Origin: Prevotellaceae bacterium
GTDB lineage: Bacteria; Bacteroidota; Bacteroidia; Bacteroidales; UBA932
Assembly: GCA_031264875.1 (NCBI GenBank)
Contig: JAISDK010000277.1
Coordinates: forward strand, 1-6,187
Direction of reading: 5' to 3'
DNA: 6,187 bases
The notes beneath the pieces are model-generated. The model was not told the DNA's origin, ran no database searches, and worked only from the letters and a program-made list of their open reading frames with translations. The translations under genes were made by a program, and so were the position numbers. This document shows positions 1 to 6,142 of this stretch, piece after piece (the stretch's first letter is position 1; each line of letters opens with the position of its first letter).

Positions 1-289
1 CGAATAAGTTCTTCAAGCTGCCTGTCACTCTTACCTCCACCTTGTTTTTGCCTTTTTTCAAAAATGGAGACAAATCAAATTCGTATGGCTTATAAGCGAT
101 GATACCTGCTTTGGCATCATTTAAAGGAGCCGGTCTGAATGATTTTGACGGGTTTGCAAATTCCTTTTTAAGTTTTTCGAATTTCAATTCTCTTGATTGT
201 TTCTGCTGAGAAAATACATATTCTATATTATAATTTGAGATTATTATAAGAATAAGAAGTATTTTACTTAAAGACATTTTTCTTTTCAT
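1..289 (-). CDS. Exported glycoside-hydrolase-like protein, 5' part only; probably an internally deleted remnant
   Basis: The 96 visible residues start at the ATG at 289-287, just downstream of an A-rich leader; the gene runs off the left edge. Residues 1-28 are a signal peptide: basic MKRKM, a Leu/Ile-rich core, then VFSQQ. Residues 36-56 carry a Phe-x-Asn-Pro...Phe-Arg-Pro-Ala-Pro-Leu pattern. This resembles the mature N-terminus of large Bacteroidota hydrolases (GH106-like and related families), where it normally leads into a Trp-rich start of the catalytic domain. Here residues 61-96 (AGIIAYKPYEFDLSPF, then LKKGKNKVEVRVTGSLKNLF) instead look like the galactose-binding-type beta-sandwich found at the far C-terminus of such enzymes. 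About 700-1000 residues would then be missing, in frame, near residues 56-60. If so, the product is short and has no catalytic domain. The family resemblance is from memory. The gene lies 80 bp after the GH88 gene, on the same strand and probably in the same operon. Confidence 0.6.
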   Translation of the reverse strand, partial: MKRKMSLSKILLILIIISNYNIEYVFSQQKQSRELKFEKLKKEFANPSKSFRPAPLNDAKAGIIAYKPYEFDLSPFLKKGKNKVEVRVTGSLKNLF

Positions 290-306
290 TCGTTTATATT
301 TTTTTT
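290..306 (-). promoter_or_regulatory. A-rich translation initiation region of the left-hand gene
   Basis: Read on the minus strand, the 17 bases before the ATG are a run of eight A followed by TATAAACGA, with no Shine-Dalgarno motif. This fits Bacteroidota, which commonly use A-rich start regions. Apart from one A in the run and one base next to the ATG, it is the same as the region before the rhamnosidase gene. The sequence similarity is seen directly; its role in initiation is inferred. Confidence 0.5.
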
Positions 307-365
307 GCCGTTAATGCACGAATTAATACTAATTCCTATTCGTGTAAATTCGTGCATTCGTGGCA
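306..365. repeat. Palindromic intergenic repeat, copy A (imperfect 18-bp arms)
   Basis: The left arm is 307-324 and the right arm 347-364, with a 22-base loop between them; an extra T-A pair closes the outer end at 306/365. The arms match except at three adjacent positions near the outer end (310-312 against 359-361). The 58-base core differs from copy B at 5233-5290 in only three bases, and the loop is identical. It fills most of the gap between the GH88 stop codon and the start of the next gene. It therefore lies at the end of one gene and in the leader of another. It looks like a small dispersed palindrome of REP or MITE type. No target-site duplication could be established. Confidence 0.85.
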
Positions 366-369
366 TAAA

Positions 370-1560
370 TTAATACCGGTCGTACCGGATAAGCGCTTCC
401 AGGAAATAATAGTCGGCATAATTGAGCGGAACACCCACCTCGCTGTTGTGACGTCGTGAACCCACACTTTTTTTCAGGATAAAGTTTCCATTTTCGCCTT
501 TTTTTGCTAAATAATCGGGACCGGAGAGACTTACCAGCATTTCTTCAGCCGCTGAGAAAAATCTTTTACGGTCGTCCGGAGATACGTATTTTGAAAGTTC
601 CAACAATCCGGAAGCGGCTATTGTGGTAGCAGACACATCCCTTTCTTCATTCGGGATGCCGGGAGCATCGAAATCCCAATACATCACCTTGTCTTCCGGC
701 AGGTTTGGATGATTCAGTATAAAATCGGCTATGTTTACTGCCTGATCGAGGTAACGTTTATCTTTTGTCTCCCTGTAACATATTGTAAAACCGTAGAGAC
801 CCCAAGCTTGTCCCCGGCTCCAGGCAGATGAATCTGCCAAGCCTTGTACCGTCATCTTTCTGCGCGGCTCTCCTGTAATAGAATCGTAGTCAACCAGGTG
901 GTAAGAACTGAAATCCGGACGATAATGATGCTTCAGCGTCTTATCGGCATGAGAAACGGCAATGTCATAAAGATGATTATTACCGGTTATTTTAGCTGCC
1001 TCAAATAACAACTCCAGATTCATCATATTGTCAATGATTACCAGGTACTCTGAGTCCCGGAGATGGATATTATCCCAGGAACGAATCAGTCCTACACGAG
1101 GATCAAACCGGGTGGCAAGTGAGTTGGCTGCGTCTGCAATAATTTCTTTGTATTGTGGATTACCTGTAAGGCGGTAACCGTTACCAAAACTGCAATAAAC
1201 CATAAAACCTATATCATGATGCCCGGTGAAGTTGCGCAATGGTTCAAGCGCAACTGTCCGTTTTTCAGCCTCTGCTCTCCATTTGCCGGATTTAGTATAG
1301 TCGTAGATATACCATAACGAACCTGCAAAGAAACCACTTGTCCAGTCCTCAATATCTGTACAGATCGGCTTGCCCTCTTTATTGATTGTTCGCGGAACAC
1401 AATTCACATCTGTGTTTTTCTCAGCCATCTGCTGATACTGGGCCTTAATGATTTTAAAATCTTTTTTTACGGGAACATTCCGACTGCTACAGGGCACAAT
1501 TGTGAACACATTAGCAAAAACGAACAGGATCAAACCCTTGATAATATTACAACTCTTCAC
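370..1560 (-). CDS. GH88 unsaturated glucuronyl hydrolase, exported
   Basis: 396 residues, a normal length for GH88. The family removes the 4,5-unsaturated uronic acid that polysaccharide lyases leave at the non-reducing end, by hydrating the double bond. The signature residues lie at a constant +28 offset from the Bacillus sp. GL1 enzyme: Asp116 (in HHDIGF) for Asp88, Asp177 (in IIDNMM) for Asp149, His221 for His193, and Arg249 and Trp253 (in WSRGQAW) for Arg221 and Trp225. This favours GH88 over GH105. The start is a GTG; an in-frame stop lies five codons upstream and the next Met is residue 46, so only the GTG keeps the signal peptide (MKSCNIIKGL, then a hydrophobic stretch). Cys24 in IVPCSS could be lipidated, but Pro at -1 is unusual for a lipobox. 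No T9SS tail is present, so a periplasmic site is likely. It starts 29 bp after the rhamnosidase gene. Expected substrates are short unsaturated oligosaccharides; which lyase makes them is not visible. Confidence 0.92.
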   Translation of the reverse strand: MKSCNIIKGLILFVFANVFTIVPCSSRNVPVKKDFKIIKAQYQQMAEKNTDVNCVPRTINKEGKPICTDIEDWTSGFFAGSLWYIYDYTKSGKWRAEAEKRTVALEPLRNFTGHHDIGFMVYCSFGNGYRLTGNPQYKEIIADAANSLATRFDPRVGLIRSWDNIHLRDSEYLVIIDNMMNLELLFEAAKITGNNHLYDIAVSHADKTLKHHYRPDFSSYHLVDYDSITGEPRRKMTVQGLADSSAWSRGQAWGLYGFTICYRETKDKRYLDQAVNIADFILNHPNLPEDKVMYWDFDAPGIPNEERDVSATTIAASGLLELSKYVSPDDRKRFFSAAEEMLVSLSGPDYLAKKGENGNFILKKSVGSRRHNSEVGVPLNYADYYFLEALIRYDRY

Positions 1561-1589
1561 TTTTTTTAATATTTAAATATCAATAAACC

Positions 1590-4500
1590 TTATTTGCTTA
1601 TTTTGATGAACTTACCGACATATTCTTCTGCCTGAATGATATAACTTCCGGCTTTTAAATCTGAAACATCTACAATGCTTTTCTTCCCTGAGCTGATTTT
1701 TTCTCCCGTCAAATCGTAAATTGCATACGCTTTCTCTGTATCTCCAATCACCAACTGATTTTTAACAGGATTGGGATAAATTGCAAAAGGTTTCAACAAC
1801 TCATTTGTTTCGATTGAATTATAGCCCGGAACCTCCACTTTGAAAGAATACTTTCCTGATTGAAGCCGGTAAATTGCTTTTCCATTCTCTATCTTTACAA
1901 ATGTGACTCCTTCTGCCTGATCTGCAGGTGTATTTCCTTCGTAAATCACATCTTCATTGTCAATAACCGGCAAATACAGCGTTGCTGTGGTATTGGCAGG
2001 GACTACCGCTGAGTAGGTAATCCGCCCGTCACTCTTGCGCGTCCATGAACTACCGATTTCTCCGTAGTAAGAATTGTGCTTGGCCTCAACTTTAGTGATG
2101 CGTTCCTGTTGCGCAGGGAGAGATGTTCGGTTGTCCGGAGTCGGCTGTAAAATGATATGTTTGAATCCCGGATTGTCCTCATCCAAATCTATTCCTCCCA
2201 TGTATCTGAACATCCACTCGGCAACAGCGCCATAAGAATAATGATTGAACGAATTCATATCGACAGTATTGAATCCCTTTGCAATCGTGTAAGAATCCCA
2301 ACGTTCCCAAATCGTTGTAGCGCCCTGATCTACACTGTACAGCCAGGACGGATTATTGCGTTGCAAGAGCAAGTTGTAAGCCATATCATCTTGATTGAAC
2401 CGGCTGAGTATCTGATTGATCATAGAAGTGCCGACAAATCCGGTGCTGAGCTTGTTACCGTTATTTGAGATTTTATTACGCAAAAACTTGACAGCCGCTT
2501 CGACTTCCGTATTATTCCTGAACAATTCAAGTTTCAGAGCAAACAGGTAGGCTGTCTGTGTCGTTTGCTTAAGAGTACCGTTTGCATTAAGATATCTCGT
2601 TTGAAACTCCGATTTGATATTTTGGAAGAGCGTTTCATACGCTGCTGCTTTCAGAGCATAAGAATCATTTGCAGCAGTACTCAGCGCCAGAGACATTTTC
2701 GACATCAGCTTAGCATCATAAGCATAATAACAGACACTGATATATCTTTGCTCTGTTGATTCGGGGTTCAACCAGTCGCCATAAGTAACTCCGCCGCCAT
2801 TATATAAGTAGGCGCCGTCTGCCTGACTTGCTAAATAGGTCATGTGTTTTTCCATCGCTTCGTAATTTTCTTCAAGAATACGAATATCGTCATACATCTG
2901 ATAAATTGTCCATGGGACAATAATTCCGGCATCTGCCCAGGCTGCGTTCCCCCATCTGTTTAGCCACACAATTGGTGCGATGTCGGGAAAACCGCCATCC
3001 TCTTGTCCGTCGCGCATATCGCCCATCCATTTATGGAAGAATGAAGCCACATCGGCATTGTATGCTGCCGTACGGCAAAAAACCTGCGCATCACCTGTCC
3101 ATCCGAGCCGTTCATCGCGTTGCGGACAATCGGTAGGTATGCTTAAGAAATTACCTCGTTGTGACCAAATGACATTGTTGTAGAGCTGATTAACGCTTGA
3201 GTTGCTTGTTTTAAAAGATGCAGTCTCTTCGTTTGCAGTACCGACAACTTCGCCGCGAAGACCTAATATGTCAACATCATCTGTGGCAGTTATCTCACAA
3301 TAGCGGAAGCCGAAGAATGTAGAAGAAGAATGATACGATTCGCCTGCAGGATCGCCTTTGAGCGTATAATAGAGCGAGGCTTTTGCCGTGCGCAGACTGG
3401 CGGTATAAAGACTTCCTTTGGGTCCGTCATCGCCGCGGCTTTTGTTTCCCGTGTCATTCAGTATTTCTGCAAAACGAAATTTCATTTGTGTACCGGCATT
3501 TCCCCTAACGGTGAAATTCACCCAGCCAACCATGTTTTGAGCCATATCGAAAACGGCTGTCTGACCTTCTTTCAACTGAATGGTCTCGAATCCCGACACC
3601 TCATTTTTTACATTTATCTCTCCGTAAGTTGTGCCGGTGCTTTTGCTTCCTTCATAAACCGTGATTTTTGAAACGGCACGCTCTAACTCCGGCCGGACTT
3701 GCACTGCCGGACCAACAAACGCAGTGATATTTCCCTGGAAATAATCGTTCACCTCCGTTTTCTGCCAATCCGAATCATCGTATCCGGGAGTGGTCCAATT
3801 GCTTTCTTTTCGGGCATCGTAGATTTCTCCGTTATAGATATTTCCCATCATAAGAGGACCTGCTGTCGACGATTTCCAATTGGTATCAGAGTATACGCTT
3901 TCCGTAGTTCCGTCAGTATATCGAACGATTAACTTAGCTAAAAAGCCTAAAGGAGGAGCACCGTATTTGCCATGTGCAACATATCCGGTCAGCCAACCTG
4001 ACGTAACATAAGCTCCGACAGCATTATTTCCGGTTGCCAGTAAACCGGTCACATCGTAAGTGGAATAAAATACAGTCTTACGATAATCTGTCCAGCCCGG
4101 TTTCAGTTCATCGTAGCGGCAGTTTCCATTTTCAAGAGGTGTTCCTACTCGCTTACCATTGATATAAACGTCATAAACACCGAGACCAGATGTGTAAATG
4201 CGAGCCGACTCTATTGTTTTGCTTAATGTAAATTCATGTCGGAAACGCGGCACGTCTTTACCCGTCTGCCACACTTTTTGCTCGCTTTTTCCGCCCGAAT
4301 CTAAATAAAGCCGCCCGTCTACAAGCGTTCCGCCGGAAAAATAGAAAAGAGAGCCGCCGAAATCTTCCTGAAATAAAACCTTACCGTCTTTGTCAGTCAC
4401 CTTAATATTATCTGCATACGATTTTTCAGAGACGTCTCCCGCAAACGAATAACGAAATCCCAAATTTCCATATCCGAAATTTTCACTGCGCGTAATGGTG

Positions 4501-5216
4501 GCAACCAAAATATCGTTGATATACGTTTTTGCAACTTTTCCGTCAATCTCAATTCTCAGGCTGTAAGTCTGATTCGCCTGTAAGTTGATTTTACTTGTAA
4601 TATCAGTCTGAGAGAACACTGATGCTCCGCCGTTTGTATAGACATGCGGTCGCAAAAGGGTTTTTCCGGCAGTCCCTATATTAATCTGCCACATATAAAA
4701 GTTCTTTTCGTCCTTTGCCGCAAAACAGGGACCAAAACAGATATCCTTTATTTCAAAATCCATTTCTATCGTATATTTCGGAATTTCTTCCGCACCGGAA
4801 ATTTTGAGCCACCGGGCATTGCCCCAACCGCTATTCATCAATCCTGTTTCAAAAAAAGAATTCTCTGTTGATTGTATCGCCGCATTGTTTTCGTCCCAAA
4901 CAGATACCCGCCAATAATATCGGGTGGCAGGTTCCAAAGTTGGCCCTTCATAAGCTATGTGAACAGACTTGTCGGATGTCGTTTGTCCCGAATCCCAAAT
5001 GATATTCTCAAAATCCGAATCTTTGGATACCGTGATTTGGTAAGATGTTTGCTTTTTTGCCCGTGCATCCGATTGCATTTCCCAACTGAAACGGGGTTTC
5101 TGAACATCTAACCCGACAGGGTTGCGTTGATATTCTGTTTTCTGGTTCACAATACGCGTCTCTCCCATTAATTGCAATGAGAAGAGAAGAGAGAAAAGAA
5201 ATAAAATGTGTTTCAT
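1590..5216 (-). CDS. GH78 alpha-L-rhamnosidase with jelly-roll-like insert and T9SS type A sorting domain
   Basis: 1208 residues from the ATG at 5216-5214. A GTG seven codons upstream is in frame but lies inside the palindromic repeat; the ATG directly begins the signal peptide MKHILFLFSLLFSLQLMG. Domains in order: fibronectin-like N-terminal module (about 20-127); an insert of about 170 residues (145-315) resembling a concanavalin-type jelly roll; rhamnosidase N-terminal beta domain (about 325-485, with SARIYTSGLGVYDVYINGK); a second beta domain (about 505-650); the (alpha/alpha)6 catalytic barrel (about 660-1005); C-terminal beta domain (about 1010-1085); sorting domain (about 1141-1208, FAIYPNPVKN onward). 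In the conserved DCPQRDERLGWTGD segment, Glu702 is the expected general acid; Glu971 in TTIWERWDS is the expected base. The enzyme should release terminal alpha-L-rhamnose by inversion. The C-terminal domain predicts export by the type IX system, to the cell surface or outside. It is the first gene of the probable operon. Confidence 0.95.
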   Translation of the reverse strand: MKHILFLFSLLFSLQLMGETRIVNQKTEYQRNPVGLDVQKPRFSWEMQSDARAKKQTSYQITVSKDSDFENIIWDSGQTTSDKSVHIAYEGPTLEPATRYYWRVSVWDENNAAIQSTENSFFETGLMNSGWGNARWLKISGAEEIPKYTIEMDFEIKDICFGPCFAAKDEKNFYMWQINIGTAGKTLLRPHVYTNGGASVFSQTDITSKINLQANQTYSLRIEIDGKVAKTYINDILVATITRSENFGYGNLGFRYSFAGDVSEKSYADNIKVTDKDGKVLFQEDFGGSLFYFSGGTLVDGRLYLDSGGKSEQKVWQTGKDVPRFRHEFTLSKTIESARIYTSGLGVYDVYINGKRVGTPLENGNCRYDELKPGWTDYRKTVFYSTYDVTGLLATGNNAVGAYVTSGWLTGYVAHGKYGAPPLGFLAKLIVRYTDGTTESVYSDTNWKSSTAGPLMMGNIYNGEIYDARKESNWTTPGYDDSDWQKTEVNDYFQGNITAFVGPAVQVRPELERAVSKITVYEGSKSTGTTYGEINVKNEVSGFETIQLKEGQTAVFDMAQNMVGWVNFTVRGNAGTQMKFRFAEILNDTGNKSRGDDGPKGSLYTASLRTAKASLYYTLKGDPAGESYHSSSTFFGFRYCEITATDDVDILGLRGEVVGTANEETASFKTSNSSVNQLYNNVIWSQRGNFLSIPTDCPQRDERLGWTGDAQVFCRTAAYNADVASFFHKWMGDMRDGQEDGGFPDIAPIVWLNRWGNAAWADAGIIVPWTIYQMYDDIRILEENYEAMEKHMTYLASQADGAYLYNGGGVTYGDWLNPESTEQRYISVCYYAYDAKLMSKMSLALSTAANDSYALKAAAYETLFQNIKSEFQTRYLNANGTLKQTTQTAYLFALKLELFRNNTEVEAAVKFLRNKISNNGNKLSTGFVGTSMINQILSRFNQDDMAYNLLLQRNNPSWLYSVDQGATTIWERWDSYTIAKGFNTVDMNSFNHYSYGAVAEWMFRYMGGIDLDEDNPGFKHIILQPTPDNRTSLPAQQERITKVEAKHNSYYGEIGSSWTRKSDGRITYSAVVPANTTATLYLPVIDNEDVIYEGNTPADQAEGVTFVKIENGKAIYRLQSGKYSFKVEVPGYNSIETNELLKPFAIYPNPVKNQLVIGDTEKAYAIYDLTGEKISSGKKSIVDVSDLKAGSYIIQAEEYVGKFIKISK

Positions 5217-5232
5217 ACGTTTATATTTTTTT
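5217..5232 (-). promoter_or_regulatory. A-rich translation initiation region of the rhamnosidase gene
   Basis: The 16 bases before the chosen ATG read, on the minus strand, seven A followed by TATAAACGT. There is no Shine-Dalgarno motif. The match to the bases before the left-hand gene's ATG, at nearly the same distance from a palindromic repeat, supports the ATG at 5216 as the real start rather than the upstream GTG at 5237. Confidence 0.5.
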
Positions 5233-5290
5233 GCCACTAATGCACGAATTAATACTAATTCCTATTCGTGTAAATTCGTGCATTAGTGGC
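5233..5290. repeat. Palindromic intergenic repeat, copy B (perfect 18-bp arms)
   Basis: The arms 5233-5250 and 5273-5290 are perfect reverse complements, with a 22-base loop. The heptamer ATTCGTG occurs in the loop as well as in the right arm, so the left arm could also pair with the loop copy and give an alternative, shorter hairpin. The element lies in the 5' leader of the rhamnosidase transcript, 16 bases before the ATG. In the direction of transcription the stem is followed by A's rather than T's, so it is not a standard intrinsic terminator. Possible roles are mRNA stability or access to the start codon; equally it may be only a dispersed palindrome inserted here. Confidence 0.9.
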
Positions 5291-5352
5291 TTAAATTTTA
5301 AATTAATCATGAACATAGGATGCTGTGAAACCGGCATCTGTAAATTCAACCA

Positions 5353-5360
5353 CAAAAGTA
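5353..5360 (-). promoter_or_regulatory. Possible Bacteroidota -7 promoter box for the operon
   Basis: On the minus strand these bases read TACTTTTG, matching the Bacteroidota -7 consensus TAnnTTTG. Transcription starting a few bases downstream would give a leader of about 130 bases that includes palindrome copy B. No TTTG element lies at the usual spacing of about 20 bases upstream; the nearest (minus strand, 5400-5397) is about 36 bases away. This half-site could therefore be a chance match. Confidence 0.25.
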
Positions 5361-5455
5361 TATTCCATAGCGCCTTTTTTTTGTCCGATTTTGCGACAAA
5401 ATAGTATTGTTGTGGTTTTTGCTTGTGTCTCTTAGATAAAAATGTTCCTTAATCG

Positions 5456-5479
5456 TACTTTTTTTTCTGAAAAAAAGTA
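5456..5479. other. A/T hairpin (10-bp stem, 4-base loop)
   Basis: TAC followed by seven T (5456-5465) is the exact reverse complement of seven A followed by GTA (5470-5479), with TCTG as loop. The stem has only two G-C pairs and no GC-rich base, so it is a poor intrinsic terminator. It could weakly terminate transcription or simply reflect facing T and A tracts. Confidence 0.4.
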
Positions 5480-5720
5480 ACAGAATAAAATGAAAAATAA
5501 GTCTTTGTTTTTTGGTAACTGTTCAGCCGCGGGCAACAAAAATAATCTTTAAGTTTTTTTGCGTATTTTGATAAAAACCCTTCTATTTGTCGCGCTTTGG
5601 ACAACCAACATGAAATATTTCTCACAAGCGCCCCGTACCGCAGAAATAAACAATAAATATGTATATTTTTTTATATAAAAATAACTCTCAAATGTTTGGC
5701 AGAATGAAATATTTTGCTAA

Positions 5721-5734
5721 CACACACACACACA
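5721..5734. repeat. (CA)7 dinucleotide tract
   Basis: Seven uninterrupted CA dinucleotides lie in AT-rich DNA nine bases before a CG-only hairpin. A tract of this length can vary by slipped-strand mispairing. It does not overlap a recognised gene or a promoter that I can support. Confidence 0.8.
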
Positions 5735-5742
5735 TAAAATAT

Positions 5743-5763
5743 CGCGCGCGCGTAACGCGCGCG
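5743..5763. repeat. CG-only inverted repeat
   Basis: Five CG dinucleotides (5743-5752), the bases TAA, then four CG dinucleotides (5756-5763). Eight base pairs can form around a 3-base loop. The pure CG alternation stands out in DNA that is otherwise strongly AT-rich. Alternating CG and CA runs are the classic sequences able to adopt left-handed Z-DNA under negative supercoiling. A stable stem-loop is the alternative reading. Confidence 0.75.
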
Positions 5764-5880
5764 AATATAATCATTTATATTTAAATAACAATGGGAAGCT
5801 ATATTCAAATACGATGGCTTTTGATATTTTTTTTAAATCTTACTTCAACCGTCGAAATTCGACCGGACAACTCCGGGATA

Positions 5881-6112
5881 CTTTACACAGTTATGTAAAG
5901 TCGGAATCCGACCGTCGGGGAACTTTACATAACTGTGTAAAGTCGGAATCCAGTCGCCGGGAGAGTGTACATAAGCGTGTAAAATCGGAATTTGACTGTC
6001 GGGATACTTTACACAACCGTGTAAGGTCGAAACCCGGTCGTCGGGGAATTTTCCACAGTTATGTAAGGTCGGAATCCGGTCGGCGATGGACTTTCCACAA
6101 TAATATACATTC
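5881..6112. repeat. Tandem array of 42-bp units, each with a palindromic AT-rich half
   Basis: Five consecutive 42-base units begin at 5881, 5923, 5965, 6007 and 6049. A decayed sixth starts at 6091, and a degenerate unit may precede the array at 5839. Each unit begins with a form of CTTTACA-6 bases-TGTAAAG, then TCGGAATCCG or a variant, then a GC-rich end such as TCGGGGA. Units 1 and 2 have perfect 7-bp palindrome arms; later units carry one or more changes. There is no unique spacer between units, so this is not a CRISPR array. Because 42 is a multiple of three, frames stay open across the array on both strands (5814-6131 plus, 6114-5845 minus), encoding 14-residue repeats such as TLHNCVKSES. 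I do not treat either as a gene. Confidence 0.9.
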
Positions 6113-6142
6113 AAATTTATTCATTCATTAATATTAGAGATT

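Larger units (their letters stand above)
5291..5880. other. AT-rich intergenic region without a convincing gene
   Basis: No reading frame here shows a recognisable protein, a signal peptide or a credible start. I can point to the possible -7 box, the A/T hairpin, the CA and CG tracts and one degenerate array unit (5839-5880), listed separately where they merit it. A short near-repeat, ATGAAATATTT, occurs at about 5610 and again at about 5704. No tRNA-like or rRNA-like sequence was seen. Promoters for the minus-strand operon and for any plus-strand gene to the right should lie in this region. Confidence 0.6.

Noticed and set aside
1209..1400. Second minus-strand frame of 63 codons
   Set aside because: It overlaps the GH88 gene in another frame, across a conserved part of that enzyme, and has no domain of its own.
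370..1560. GH105 unsaturated rhamnogalacturonyl hydrolase
   Set aside because: The pair of aspartates 61 residues apart and the His/Arg/Trp positions match the GH88 enzyme of Bacillus sp. GL1 at one constant offset, which favours GH88.
2157..5111. Several plus-strand reading frames of 64-113 codons
   Set aside because: They lie opposite the rhamnosidase coding sequence, have no known motif, and the minus-strand frame has clear domain and catalytic evidence.
5233..5290. Intrinsic terminator
   Set aside because: In the direction of the operon the stem is followed by a run of A rather than T, and it lies only 16 bases before a start codon. On the plus strand there is no gene ending here to terminate.
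5177..5404. Plus-strand frame of 75 codons over the leader region
   Set aside because: It runs through the rhamnosidase start, the palindrome and the possible promoter; it has no recognisable motif.
5881..6112. CRISPR array
   Set aside because: The 42-base units are contiguous and every part of a unit is related to its neighbours, so there are no unique spacers; no cas gene is nearby.
5845..6114. Minus-strand repeat protein gene of 89 codons
   Set aside because: Same repeat-driven open frame as on the plus strand; no recognisable domain and no supported promoter.
5814..6131. Plus-strand repeat protein gene of 105 codons
   Set aside because: The opposite strand is equally open over the same repeat, the peptide has no signal or known domain, and the frame exists because the period is a multiple of three.
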